Source: Brasilonema sennae CENA114 (GTDB lineage Bacteria > Cyanobacteriota > Cyanobacteriia > Cyanobacteriales > Nostocaceae). From it: 64,000 bases of DNA. Below, in pieces: positions 38,001 through 45,346 of this stretch (its first letter is position 1; each line of letters opens with the position of its first letter). The translations under genes were made by a program, and so were the position numbers. The stretch is taken from the NCBI RefSeq assembly GCF_006968745.1, contig NZ_CP030118.1, positions 5,267,943 to 5,331,942 on the forward strand. The letters run 5' to 3'. The notes under the pieces are model-generated. The model ran no database searches. It was not told where the DNA came from and worked only from the letters and a program-made list of their open reading frames with translations.

Positions 38001-39027
38001 AGTTTTGGGGATTCAACCCATTAACGTCAAGGATAACTTCTTTGATCTGGGGGGGCATTCCTTACTCGCTGTACGCTTATTCGCTCAAATAGAGAAGAAA
38101 TGCGGCACATCCATTCCCCTAGCGACACTTTTTACTTCAGGTACAGTGGAAGCTCTTGCTAAGTTACTATCCAGTAATCAGGAAAAATCAAAAACTTCTT
38201 GGTCATCCCTGGTAGAAATTCAACCGAAGGGTTCCAAACCACCTTTGTTCTGCATTCATCCGCTTGGTGGAGAAATTCTGTGTTACCGCCCTTTGGCAAT
38301 GCATCTAGGATCGGATCAACCATTTTATGGGCTACAACCACAAGGGCTAGATGGAAAACTTCCTCCCTATACCCGCGTTGAAGATATGGCAGCGCACTAC
38401 ATTAAGGAAATCCAGACCATTCAGCCCAATGGTCCTTATTTTCTAGCTGGCTACTCGTTTGGGGGTACAATTGTCTTGGAGATGGCTCAGCAACTTCACT
38501 CTCAAGGTGAAAAAATAGATCTTCTAGTTATGTTGGATACCTGTCGTCCGGGTTATGAGAAACGATTGCCATTTCATAAGCGAATTCTCTTGCATCTCAA
38601 TAATGTTTTACAACTAGGACCTACCTACCTTTGGCAAAAGCTTGCGGGCTGGAGAGAGTGGGGTACGTATCAGCTCAAAGCAAGATACAAGCGTCACTTG
38701 AATGTAGTGCATCAGTTACCAGAAACTGACAAGCACTTAAGCATCATAGACGCTAACGTGCAGGCTAAGAACGAATATATCTTCCAAATTTACCCAGGTC
38801 GAATGACCCTCTTGCGGACTGAAGATAAGAATCGGGACGAAGCTGTAGGTGTAGAATATGAGCCTGAATTCGGCTGGGGTGATATCGTTGCTGGAGGAAT
38901 TGATATCCATCATGTTCCCGGATCTCACCTTACCCTGCTTGAGGAACCCCATGTACGGGATCTGGCAGAGAAATTGAAAGATTGCTTGGATAAATCGTAT
39001 AATTCAATACATTTAATTAAACAGTAG
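29038..39027 (+). CDS. Three-module non-ribosomal peptide synthetase with terminal thioesterase
   Basis: About 3330 residues. Domain order: half C (about 30-280, C-terminal lobe only), A1 (320-800), T1 (Ser near 870, ELGGHSLLATQ), C2 (925-1360, HHIATDGWSM near 1062), A2 (1385-1850), T2 (near 1934), C3 (2000-2440, HHIASDGWSM near 2132), A3 (2465-2960), T3 (near 3009), TE (3065-3325, GYSFGG near 3140). Aligned to GrsA, the A1 pocket reads DILQLGMIWK, a glycine code. A2 reads roughly DPWGVSCIDK, partly serine-like. A3 reads roughly DVRHFALLAK, which I cannot assign. The product would be a Gly-X-Y tripeptide or its acylated or cyclised form. Start set at ATG 29038 with AAGG ahead; GTG 29032 is the alternative. 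Confidence 0.93.
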   Translation: MQLTNKNLYLQSNIQAASLTDVEDCHGTQTNDLEKEQLNYWKQQLAGAPPVLELPTDRARLPVQSYRSAKQSFLLPKSLSKALQTLSQQEDVTLFMTLLAAFGTLLYRYSGQEDILIGSPISGRNSAEIEGLIGSFVNTLVIRTDVSGNPSFQELLQRVRAMATSAYANQDLPFEELVEQLQAERSPASRFAASLSYHPLFQVMFVLENTPKQTLDLSGLTITPSELDKVTSKLDLTLLMEETEQGFQGEWEYNAQLFDDATITRLNGHFHRLLEGIVADPNRSIAELPLLTVQEQQLLLAWNNTQANYPEQLCIHQLFEAQVEQTPDAVAVVFGNEQLTYKQLNQQANQLAHYLRQLGVKPDALVGICVERSLFMVVGLLAILKAGGAYVPLDPAYPQERLDYILSDAQVSVLLTDSSQKMSSPELSSNKKVKEDAISHKFQVVCIDTDWESIVTASTQNPAPYSTVEHLAYVIYTSGSTGKPKGVQIPHGAVVNFLTSMQRQPGLTPADIVIAVTTISFDIAALELYLPLITGARVHLVTREVASDGRLLSKQIAAGGATVMQATPATWRMLLAAGWGGVPGLKILCGGEALPSDLAQQLLATGAAIWNMYGPTETTIWSTVFEVGATQLSQTSIPIGRPIANTQIYLLDSHLQPVPIGVPGELHIGGDGLARGYLNRPELTQEKFIRNPFSQEQGSRLYKTGDLARFLHDGNVEYVGRIDHQVKIRGFRIELGEIEVVLRQHPSVLQAVVIAREDVPGDKRLVAYVVVKQEHIPASPSELRRFLKEPLLDYMVPTAFVFLDTLPLTPNGKIDRRALPAPDTSHFISDNNFVAPRNSTEEILAAIWAQVLGLERVGIHDNFFELGGHSLLATQVISRVRQALGVEMPIQLLFETPTIADLATAITQSQNQGTEEHQTITRVANRQSAPLSYVQQQLWFLAQLEPDSAAYNIVEAMQLQGDLNVDVLQQSLDAIVAHHEILRTNFIAQDGNPVQVIGAPRAVELKVINLIDESLTEDTSVVQQLLQNEALRPFNLTSDLMLRACLIQRSPQENILLLLLHHIATDGWSMSILYDELTTLYQAFKDGLSNPLPELPIQYADFAVWQREWLSGDVLQKQLNYWKQQLAGATPVLELPTDRPRPPVQSYRGARQFFLIPQSLSQALHGLSRQEGVTLFMTLLAAFQTLLYRYSRQEDILVGSPIAGRNREEIEGLIGFFVNTLVLRTDMSGNPNFRELLQRVRSMAMSAYAHQDLPFEKLVEQLQPERSLSYHPLFQVMFVLQNVPTQTLELPGLSITSTDVDHLASQFDITLSIEETEQGLRGLWEYNTDLFDAATIVRMSEHFQTLLEAIVTDPQQQITQLPLLTPNERQQLLVEWNNTQVDYPQQCIHKLFEQQVEKTPDAVAVVFEDKQLTYQQLNNRANQLAHYLQTLGVGPDVLVGIYIERSLEMVVGLLGILKAGGAYVPLDPEYPQERLEFMLEDTQTQVLLTQEKLVKSLPTHEAQVICLDSEWELIAQHSEENPVSDVTVDNLVYIIYTSGSTGKPKGVMLAHRGVCNHLWWRQTTFQLTEQDKVLQTFSLNFDPSVWQIFWTLSFGGQLVMARPGGHQDPAYLVKVIIEQQITIAGLVPSIIRVLLEEKGIENCTRLRHVTSGGEGLGVEFIDRFVERLNLHNVLLNCYGPTEGCIDVTSWTCQRGSNYTIAPIGRPTANVQVYILDENLQPVPVGQSGELHIGGVGLARGYLNRPELTTEKFIRNPFNSTPGARLYKTGDLARYLSDGNIEFLGRIDHQVKIRGFRIELGEIEATLGEHPAIQQNLVILREDIPGDKRLVAYVVLHPEQVAPTSSELRGFLQGKLPEYMVPKAFVFLDVIPLNPNGKVDRRALRVPDTSDFDNSNFVAPRTPTEEVLAVIWAQILGLEQVSIHSNFFELGGHSLLATQVISRVRQNLNVEIPLQLLFETPTIAGLASAITSLSLANAQNQSTDVLEQQTIPQLADRHSAPLSFAQQRIWFLDQMEPNSAAYLMPLAQRLLGKLNIGVLQQSLDAIAAHHEVLRTNFIAEDGEPVQIMSSSRSVELKIIDLTQEQASNQEQQVQRLLKHEAQRPFDLRSDLMLRATLLRIDHQEYILLLVVHHIASDGWSMGILCQQLASVYEAFLNDKPNPLAKLPIQYADFAAWQRQWLSGQVLDTQLNYWKNQLAGATPLELPTDKPRPTIQNHQGARQSLVLSKKLTSALKALSQRSDTTLFMTLLAAFKTLLYRHTVQEDIIVGTPIAGRNQTETEGLIGCFLNTLALRSNLGGNPSFLELLGRVRKVALDAYTHQEIPFEKLVEELHPERNLSRNPVFDVMFNFINTPQTALELPGLTLSLLELSESESKFSMTLYVEEHSGELNLQLVYQQVLFSAARMTCLLHQFQHLLEQIVATPDSEIGLYSLVTPESRPLLPELSAALPEPRYELVTTMFTSWVNSAPEHSAVCQSDRSWNYNELSTSAHALAQVLLSHGVKRGEVVAVFASRSFGLIASMMGVLLSGGVLLTIDPKLPVHRQQIMLEETKAKYLLCIGDERSEHKELWESLAIICVDPDTGKTINSETDSSGAIDLPQLSGDDAAYIFFTSGTTGIPKGVLGCHKGMAHFLNWQRQTFAVGQQDRSAQLTGLSFDVVLRDVFLPLTSGATLCLPAEGDELEPTRILRWLEREQISLLHTVPTLAQSWLVNVAPGVSLRALKRIFFAGEPLKDTLIHRWRETFPEGGEIVNLYGPTETTLAKCFYRVTADVLPGVQPVGSPQPETQALVLAQNNQLCGICEPGQIVIRTPFRSLGYINASEENRSRFVKNPLGNNEQDLLYYTGDRGRYRPDGTLEILGRLDRQVKIRGVRIELREIETLLGEHPSVEEVVVIAREDQPGDQRLVAYVVPQQEQVKTTDELRRFLKEKLPKYMIPSAFVILDALPLTPNGKVDRRALPMPEQVRQEVEETFVAPRDEIERQLTQIWEEVLGIQPINVKDNFFDLGGHSLLAVRLFAQIEKKCGTSIPLATLFTSGTVEALAKLLSSNQEKSKTSWSSLVEIQPKGSKPPLFCIHPLGGEILCYRPLAMHLGSDQPFYGLQPQGLDGKLPPYTRVEDMAAHYIKEIQTIQPNGPYFLAGYSFGGTIVLEMAQQLHSQGEKIDLLVMLDTCRPGYEKRLPFHKRILLHLNNVLQLGPTYLWQKLAGWREWGTYQLKARYKRHLNVVHQLPETDKHLSIIDANVQAKNEYIFQIYPGRMTLLRTEDKNRDEAVGVEYEPEFGWGDIVAGGIDIHHVPGSHLTLLEEPHVRDLAEKLKDCLDKSYNSIHLIKQ

Positions 39028-39033
39028 CTGTCA

Positions 39034-39097
39034 CCCGTACATTTATTACAATGTACGGGCTGTACAAGTCAAGCCTCCAGAGCAGGCTTGACTTGTA
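39034..39097 (+). terminator. Two consecutive hairpins after the NRPS gene
   Basis: Stem 1 pairs CCCGTACATT (39034-39043) with 39050-39059. Stem 2 pairs TACAAGTCAAGCCT (39063-39076) with 39084-39097, a perfect 14-bp stem. They begin seven bases after the NRPS stop. No long T run follows, so this could be a terminator or mRNA-end stabiliser. Confidence 0.6.
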
Positions 39098-39244
39098 TAG
39101 CCGAGGCTTTGCGTTGTTCCCGAGTTGTTGGAGCAGCAGAAGCCACCGCTGCAAACTATACACTCAAGCACGCTATATCAACTTTTGAATTTAATATATC
39201 TGGTGACAATTTAAACACAGTGTGATAGTTTGTAACAAAAACTC

Positions 39245-42200
39245 ATGCAGCCAACTCAAACACAAATCCTTGAGAAACATAATCGTTTTAGTATTGGAAC
39301 ACAGCAGAATCAGCCCAGCAGTGTTCTTTCTAGAAGCTTAGTATTCATAGACACAGCCGTAGCGGATTATCAAACCCTAGTGCTTGGAGTGGAGAAAGGC
39401 ACACAGGTGATACTTTTGCACCCAGAATGGGATGGTGTCGAGCAAATCACCGCTGCATTGTCTCAGCGAGCAGACGATATAACCACAGTCCATATAGTCT
39501 CACACGGTTCACCAGGATGCTTGTATCTGGGCAATAGCTGCTTGAACTTAAAAACCCTAGAATTCTACGCCAGTCTCTTAGAGGAATGGTTTCCAAACGG
39601 TTCTACTCCCTCGTTGTTGCTCTATGGCTGCAACATTGCAGCCACAGACATCGGCATCGAATTCATATCCAAATTGCGGCAAAAAACAGGAGCACAAATA
39701 GCTGCTTCCACTACCCCCACAGGGAATCCAGCTTTAGGCGGTAACTGGAAACTGGAAGTGAGTACACAGGAAATGCCAACGATGTCGTTGGCATTTCCTG
39801 TTGCAACTCAAGTCGCATATACTGGGGTGTTAAACCCTAGCCGTGTCTCTGTAGGTGCAAGCGGTAACCAGACAAATAACAACTCGTTGAGCCCAGCCAT
39901 CTCCACTTCCGGGCGTTATGTAGCATTTCGGTCTGATGCTAACAACTTAGTAGCAGATGACACAAATCTATTAAGTGATATTTTTGTCTACGATACTCAG
40001 ACAGGCATTACCAACCGCGTTTCTGTAGGTTCAGGCGGCGTCGAGGAAAATAACGCCGCGAATGGGCGTCCTGCTATCTCGGGAGATGGACGTTATGTGG
40101 CGTTTGAGTCATATGCCAGCAATTTAGTAGCAAATGACACGAATGACTTTAGTGACATCTTTGTCTATGACACTCAAACACGCACCACAATCCGCGTTTC
40201 CGTAGATTCACAGGGAAATGAGGGGGATGGCGTATCCTTCTCCCCCACCATCTCGGGAGATGGACGTTATGTGGCGTTTGAGTCATATGCCAGCAATCTA
40301 GTAGCAGATGACACGAATGACTTTAATGACGTCTTCCTCTATGACACTCAAACACGCACCACAATCCGCGTTTCCGTAGATTCACAGGGAAATCAAGGAA
40401 ATAATGCATCTTTCTTTCCTGTCATTTCGGCAGATGGACGTTATGTGGCGTTTGATTCATTTGCTAGCAACTTAGTTCCTGACGATACAAACAACACTCG
40501 TGACGTCTTCCTCTATAACACTCAAACACGCACTACTAGCCGTGTGCCCGTAGATTCACAGGGAAATCAAGGGAATAATGCATCTTTTTCGCCCGTCATT
40601 TCGGCAGATGGACGTTATCTGGCATTTGAGTCATATGCTAACAACTTGGTGCCAGGAGACACTAACGACACTGGTGACATCTTTCTCTATGACACCCAAA
40701 CACGCACCACCAGCCGCATTTCCGTAGATTCACAGGGCAATCAGGGAAATAACGAATCCTTCTCCCCGAGCATCTCGGCAGATGGACGTTATGTGGCATA
40801 TGCTTCATATGCTAACAACTTAGTAGCAGGAGACACTAATAACACTGCCGACATTTTTGTTTACGACACTCAAACACGCACCACCAAACGTGTTTCTATA
40901 GATTCACAAAATAATCAGGGAAATGACTTATCCTACAACTCCGTCATCTCCGCTTCGGGACGTTATGTCGCGTATGAGTCATATGCCAGCAACTTAGTAA
41001 CAGGAGACACTAATAACAGCCGTGACATCTTCCTTTACGACACTATTACCAACAACGCCCCAACAAACTTGGCATTGAGTGCTACTAGTGTAGATGAAAA
41101 GGTGCCTGCGGCAACACAAATTGGTCTTTTCACTAGCATAGATCCAGATACAAACGACCAGCACATTTACAGCTTAGTGACGGGGACGGGCGATACTGAT
41201 AATGCCGTCTTTACTATTAATGGCGACAAACTACTCATTAATAATTCCCCCAACTTTGTAAGCAAATCTAGTTACAACATCCGCGCCCGTACTACTGACA
41301 ACGGTGGACTCTACTTTGACAAACAGTTCACTATTAACGTCAATCAGAGCGTCAATCCGGGCGTTAATCCGGGCGTCAATCCGGGCGTCAATCCGGGCGT
41401 TAATCCGGGCAATAACTCTACTGTAACTACTCAGCCGCCAACGACTCCTCAGTTAACTCAAATTGCTTCTGATGTTTTCAACATAAAAGGTAATAGCAGT
41501 CAAACTAAACTTTCAGTTAAGCTCACAGATCATAGTTCTTCACTTGTCAATGAAGTAGGAGTATTTACCGTTGACGATGCACAAGGTCGAATCAACGGTA
41601 TTCTCCCTGGTAGCGCTGGTTACAGCGAAGCTGCCTTGAATCGAGCTCAGGTTATTTTCTCTGCTCTTGCTAATACCCCAAGTGGATTTGATACCGATCT
41701 GACACGTAAATTGGCGTTCGACTCAAATGCCAACTTGAGATTTTATTTAGTACCTGACAGCACCACAGATTCAGTGTTGTTTGATAACACCTCTTCAACA
41801 AAAGTGGTGTTTCCATCTGCAGCAAATTTCAAAGTCGAAAGCTTGAACAACGGAGAGTTCTCTTTGGGTTGGAAAGATCCATTAACTCAAAATGGTGACT
41901 TCAATGCTTTGGGAATCAATGTGAAAGCAACAAATGAAGAATTTTCTTTAGGTAGCAGTCTGCAAGGAAAACCGCAAGAGCAACTCATCGATTTGCGACA
42001 AGTTAACACTCAAGTCAAAGCTGATTTTGTTCTCAACAGAGAAGCTGCTTTTAGTGACTTTATTGGTTTCTACAAAATAGCAGATGACAAGGGTGGTATT
42101 GATACTAATGGAGACGGTATTGTTGACCTCCGTCCGGGAGATGCTGGTTATGCACAAGCTGCTGTTAAGGGACGTGTTCCTGGCATTGACTTGACGGTAA

Positions 42201-42472
42201 ACAACCAAGCGACGGCAAATTTCACTGGAATTTTCAATGGTGGTTCGCTGTATGCCCCGTTCATGATCGTCAATGGGAAACCTGATGCACTTTTAGATAG
42301 TAATTCCAATAACGACCCACAAGTTTATTTTTCATTCTTGGGTGCTAATTCTGACAAAACGGATCATGTTTCTTTGTTGGGAGATAACGTTTTTGGTTTT
42401 GAGGATCTGGTTAATGGCGGTGACAAGGATTACAACGATGTAACTGTCCGAATCAATTTGAGTCAGGCATAA
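39245..42472 (+). CDS. Large surface protein: DUF4347, seven-bladed propeller, cadherin-like and DUF4114 domains
   Basis: This 1075-residue protein has an N-terminal DUF4347 domain (about 30-195: SLVFIDTAVADYQTLVLGVE, then VHIVSHGSPGCLYLGN and LLLYGCNIAATDIGIEF). Seven TolB/PD40-like units follow (about 200-600), each containing RVSVDSQGNQ, then SADGRYVAFES and DIFLYDTQTRTT, which would close a seven-bladed propeller. A cadherin-like segment (about 605-700: APTNLALSATSVDEKVPAAT) leads to five VNPG repeats, and a DUF4114 domain ends the protein (FGFEDLVNGGDKDYNDVTVR). No classic signal peptide is present; DUF4347 proteins are thought to be exported by type I systems. It probably acts outside the cell, perhaps in adhesion. 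Confidence 0.88.
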   Translation: MQPTQTQILEKHNRFSIGTQQNQPSSVLSRSLVFIDTAVADYQTLVLGVEKGTQVILLHPEWDGVEQITAALSQRADDITTVHIVSHGSPGCLYLGNSCLNLKTLEFYASLLEEWFPNGSTPSLLLYGCNIAATDIGIEFISKLRQKTGAQIAASTTPTGNPALGGNWKLEVSTQEMPTMSLAFPVATQVAYTGVLNPSRVSVGASGNQTNNNSLSPAISTSGRYVAFRSDANNLVADDTNLLSDIFVYDTQTGITNRVSVGSGGVEENNAANGRPAISGDGRYVAFESYASNLVANDTNDFSDIFVYDTQTRTTIRVSVDSQGNEGDGVSFSPTISGDGRYVAFESYASNLVADDTNDFNDVFLYDTQTRTTIRVSVDSQGNQGNNASFFPVISADGRYVAFDSFASNLVPDDTNNTRDVFLYNTQTRTTSRVPVDSQGNQGNNASFSPVISADGRYLAFESYANNLVPGDTNDTGDIFLYDTQTRTTSRISVDSQGNQGNNESFSPSISADGRYVAYASYANNLVAGDTNNTADIFVYDTQTRTTKRVSIDSQNNQGNDLSYNSVISASGRYVAYESYASNLVTGDTNNSRDIFLYDTITNNAPTNLALSATSVDEKVPAATQIGLFTSIDPDTNDQHIYSLVTGTGDTDNAVFTINGDKLLINNSPNFVSKSSYNIRARTTDNGGLYFDKQFTINVNQSVNPGVNPGVNPGVNPGVNPGNNSTVTTQPPTTPQLTQIASDVFNIKGNSSQTKLSVKLTDHSSSLVNEVGVFTVDDAQGRINGILPGSAGYSEAALNRAQVIFSALANTPSGFDTDLTRKLAFDSNANLRFYLVPDSTTDSVLFDNTSSTKVVFPSAANFKVESLNNGEFSLGWKDPLTQNGDFNALGINVKATNEEFSLGSSLQGKPQEQLIDLRQVNTQVKADFVLNREAAFSDFIGFYKIADDKGGIDTNGDGIVDLRPGDAGYAQAAVKGRVPGIDLTVNNQATANFTGIFNGGSLYAPFMIVNGKPDALLDSNSNNDPQVYFSFLGANSDKTDHVSLLGDNVFGFEDLVNGGDKDYNDVTVRINLSQA
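41351..41410 (+). repeat. 12-base coding minisatellite
   Basis: Five copies of GTCAATCCGGGC, or its GTTAATCCGGGC variant, encode (Val-Asn-Pro-Gly)x5 as a linker between the cadherin-like and C-terminal domains. The copy number could vary between strains by slippage. Confidence 0.9.
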
Positions 42473-42523
42473 TTCTACGTATTATAAATATTAAATTATA
42501 CTTTACGGCAAACAAGTTTGACT

Positions 42524-44020
42524 ATGAAGAGAATCAGCAGACGTGAAGCAATGAAGATCGTAGCGCTTGCGGGAGGTACCGTTTTACTTCCTGTAGGACT
42601 TCAATATCGAGGATACACTCAAACAGTTAGTGGAACAGTCGCGCCATTTACACTTTCCTTTCGCACACCACCAGTGTTGAATCCAGTACGTAGCGATTCA
42701 ACAACTGACTACTACCAAATTAGGATGCAGAAGGGTCAAGTAGACATTTTACCTGGACGCACTACCGAGGTTTGGGGTTATAACGGTATATTTCCCGGAC
42801 CCATAATAAAACAGCGTGCAAACCGGGTATCAACTGTACGGTTTATCAATAATCTTGATGTGAATACATGCGTTCACCTGCATGGAATGACATCTTCGCC
42901 CCAGTACGATGGCTACACTTTGGATTTCATTTCTCCAGGGTATTACAAAGATTACGTTTATCCCAACTCCCGAGCTGCTAATTTCTGGTACCACGACCAC
43001 GGGCTTGCTCAGACTGCCAGAAATGTGTATATGGGGTTAGCTGGAATGTATATTGTTCAAGATGATCAAGAACTTGCGTTGCCACTTCCCAAAGGAAATT
43101 ATGATATTCCTCTGATCATTCAGGATAGGCAATTTGCGTCTGATAATTCACTCATTTTTGATAATCGAAATCAGACCAGTGTGATGGGTGACACAATTGT
43201 AGTCAACGGCGTACCTTGGCCCCGTATGGAGGTAGCCAACCGCAAGTACCGTTTCCGGGTGTTAAACGCATCAAGTTCCCGCTCTTATGGACTTGCTCTG
43301 AGTACAGGTGATGCGTTGACTGTGATTGGTACTGATGGTGGGTTAATGTCTGCACCAGTGAATACTCAAAACATACGTCTTGCTCCGGCAGAACGCTATG
43401 ACTTAATTATCGATTTCTCCAGATATCCTTTGGGGACTCAGGTAGAACTGCAAAATCTTCCACTACCAAATAACCTTGTTTTCGCCAACACAGACAAAAT
43501 TATGCGCTTTGATGTAGTGCGATCCGAAACAGATGACAGCGTTGTTCCTAGCACACTACGCAATATTCAATCCATTCCAGAATCCTCAGCTGTACGAACT
43601 CGCGACTTCACGGTGCAGCAGAGAGCTGATGGAGTTTGGGCGATCAACGGTAATGGGTGGGACCGAAATCGAGTCGATGCAAATCCTCAACTAGAAGATG
43701 TGGAAATATGGACATTTAGAAACACCGCAAATCTCTCGTTTCATCCAATGCACCTCCACCTCATTGATGCTCGAATACTTGACCGTAATGGTCAACCGCC
43801 TTTTCCTTATGAGGTTGGCCTGAAGGATGTCTTCTACGTTGGTGAAAACGAGACAGTACGCGTGATTGGGAGGTTTAGACCTTTTGCGGGTAAATTTATG
43901 TACCATTGCCACAACATGGTTCATGAAGACCGCGACATGATGAGTCAGTTTCAAGTGGGGCAAGGTGGGATTAATCCGATGTCAGCCCCAGCCAGACCGC
44001 TTCCAGCACCACCGCTTTAA
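42524..44020 (+). CDS. Multicopper oxidase (laccase/CotA/bilirubin-oxidase-like)
   Basis: A roughly 498-residue secreted oxidase that couples oxidation of phenols, bilins or metals to reduction of O2 to water. The N-terminus KRISRREAMKIVALAGGTVL is a Tat-like signal. The four copper motifs are present: VHLHG (about 115), FWYHDHGLAQ (about 155), HPMHLHLIDA (about 405) and YHCHNMVHEDRDM (about 465), supplying the type 1, 2 and 3 copper ligands. ATG 42524 is preferred over TTG 42518 because the Tat motif follows directly. It lies 50 bases after the DUF4347 gene on the same strand, so both may be exported products of one operon. Confidence 0.92.
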   Translation: MKRISRREAMKIVALAGGTVLLPVGLQYRGYTQTVSGTVAPFTLSFRTPPVLNPVRSDSTTDYYQIRMQKGQVDILPGRTTEVWGYNGIFPGPIIKQRANRVSTVRFINNLDVNTCVHLHGMTSSPQYDGYTLDFISPGYYKDYVYPNSRAANFWYHDHGLAQTARNVYMGLAGMYIVQDDQELALPLPKGNYDIPLIIQDRQFASDNSLIFDNRNQTSVMGDTIVVNGVPWPRMEVANRKYRFRVLNASSSRSYGLALSTGDALTVIGTDGGLMSAPVNTQNIRLAPAERYDLIIDFSRYPLGTQVELQNLPLPNNLVFANTDKIMRFDVVRSETDDSVVPSTLRNIQSIPESSAVRTRDFTVQQRADGVWAINGNGWDRNRVDANPQLEDVEIWTFRNTANLSFHPMHLHLIDARILDRNGQPPFPYEVGLKDVFYVGENETVRVIGRFRPFAGKFMYHCHNMVHEDRDMMSQFQVGQGGINPMSAPARPLPAPPL

Positions 44021-44046
44021 ATTTATATTTCCTCAAGCCAGGAGTG

Positions 44047-44892
44047 TCAAACCGTTAATGAAAGCGCATGGTGGCGGATGTGATCCTCAATAAAACTGGC
44101 GATGAAATAATAACTGTGGTCATAGCCGTCTTGATAACGCAAGTTTAGCGGCTGGTTAACTGCTGCACAAACTTGCTCAAACACCTCAGGTAGCAACTGC
44201 TGACTAAGAAATTTATCCGCCGTACCTTGATCGATGAGAATGGGACTGTGGTATTCTGTTTGCCTGACCAATTCACTGGCATCATAAGCACGCCAACTTT
44301 CCTTATCCTCACCAAGGTATCGGCTAAACGCCTTTTCACCCCAAGGACACCGCATTGGTGCGGCGATGGGTGCAAAAGCTGAGACTGATTTGTATTGCTG
44401 AGGATTTCTCAAAGCGCAAACAAGCGCACCATGTCCCCCCATTGAATGACCGAAAATACCTTGTTTCTCTGGTTGTGCAGGAAAATGTTCGGCAATCAAA
44501 GCAGGCAATTCTTGCACAACATAACTATACATTCGGTAGTGAGACGCCCAAGGTTCAACAGTTGCATCCACATAAAAGCCAGCACCTGTGCCAAAGTCCG
44601 AGTCGTCATCCTCACCAGGAATACCAGTGTTGCGGGGACTAGTATCTGGTGCAACCAGCATGATACCGTATTTTGCCGCATATTGCTGTGCCCCTGCTTT
44701 AATCATAAAGTTTTCTTCTGTGGAAGCCAAACCAGAGAGGAAATAAAGAACTGGTACTGGTTTTTGGGTGGCTTGCGGTGGTTGGTAGACAGCAAAGCGC
44801 ATTTCCCCGTTACAGGTAGAGGAGGGATGACTATAGAAGCCGAGTTTACCACCGAAGGATTTATATTCTGAGGTGAGGTTGGGGTTAGTCAT
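44047..44892 (-). CDS. fghA: S-formylglutathione hydrolase (esterase D)
   Basis: This 281-residue serine hydrolase splits S-formylglutathione in formaldehyde detoxification. CNGEMRFAVYQPPQATQKPV at the start and VLYFLSGLASTEENF lead to the nucleophile motif IFGHSMGGHGALVCALRN (about residues 145-160), with the catalytic Asp in LIDQGTADKFL and His in GYDHSYYFIASF. Length equals the family norm (about 280). The usual partner, glutathione-dependent formaldehyde dehydrogenase, is not adjacent. It is a single minus-strand gene converging on the multicopper oxidase gene. Confidence 0.93.
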   Translation of the reverse strand: MTNPNLTSEYKSFGGKLGFYSHPSSTCNGEMRFAVYQPPQATQKPVPVLYFLSGLASTEENFMIKAGAQQYAAKYGIMLVAPDTSPRNTGIPGEDDDSDFGTGAGFYVDATVEPWASHYRMYSYVVQELPALIAEHFPAQPEKQGIFGHSMGGHGALVCALRNPQQYKSVSAFAPIAAPMRCPWGEKAFSRYLGEDKESWRAYDASELVRQTEYHSPILIDQGTADKFLSQQLLPEVFEQVCAAVNQPLNLRYQDGYDHSYYFIASFIEDHIRHHALSLTV

Positions 44893-45010
44893 GAGTGTTT
44901 AGTTAGTGTTCAAATCTCGATAAATTCTAACCCCAAGGGTTCCTAATGTAGTAAGTTACAATCAATACGTTGTAGTAAATTTTCTAACATTATCGTAGTT
45001 CGCCGTAATA

Positions 45011-45032
45011 CCCCATCCGCCATGCGGTGGGG
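45011..45032 (+). repeat. Left subterminal hairpin of the IS605-like element
   Basis: Imperfect palindrome with a bulged T, followed by ATGTAAGGCGG, identical to the hairpin at 45696-45717. Confidence 0.8.
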
Positions 45033-45113
45033 ATGTAAGGCGGTGAGTGACGATTGTATCTGTGCTTAATTTACCCGCAGGGGAAAGAGAGCACAAGATG
45101 CATGAGGAACGAA

Positions 45114-45257
45114 CTATCTGTGTGTTGATTCACGGAGAGTTTTGATATGGTCTCTAAGGATTTCAGCCATTGACAAGTTTTTTCTTTCGGAACAGTTTTT
45201 GAGGATTTCATACTCTTCCTCGGTAACGTTGAATTGTATTTTTTTCAGTCTAGCCAC
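45114..45257 (-). CDS. Small ribbon-helix-helix (Arc/CopG-like) protein
   Basis: Starting at GTG 45257, 47 codons read VARLKKIQFNVTEEEYEILK, then NCSERKNLSMAEILRDHI and a short tail, ending with TAG 45114-45116. A beta strand (KKIQFNV), a helix (TEEEYEILKNCSERKN) and LSMAEILRDHI form a typical ribbon-helix-helix DNA-binding dimer unit. Such tiny repressors are often found inside cyanobacterial IS200/IS605 elements. It lies between the two end hairpins of the element, and palindromic TACTCC sites directly precede it, so it probably represses its own promoter and perhaps element activity. Confidence 0.75.
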   Translation of the reverse strand: MARLKKIQFNVTEEEYEILKNCSERKNLSMAEILRDHIKTLRESTHR

Positions 45258-45263
45258 TTGAAG

Positions 45264-45295
45264 TACTCCAAATTATACTCCATAATTAGAGTATA
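45264..45295. promoter_or_regulatory. Putative operator of the ribbon-helix-helix gene
   Basis: TATACTC (45274-45280) and GAGTATA (45289-45295) form a palindrome with an eight-base spacer. A further TACTCCA at 45264-45270 repeats the half site at 45276-45282. Tandem short half sites are what ribbon-helix-helix proteins bind. TATACT-like -10 sequences overlap. Confidence 0.55.
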
Positions 45296-45346
45296 TAGTA
45301 CAGGCTGAAAAACCGCTAGCACGCGACAATGAAAACTCTGGAGTGA

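Noticed and set aside
44355..44871. Two overlapping + strand frames of 95 and 141 codons opposite fghA
   Set aside because: Shadows of the strongly supported esterase gene on the other strand.
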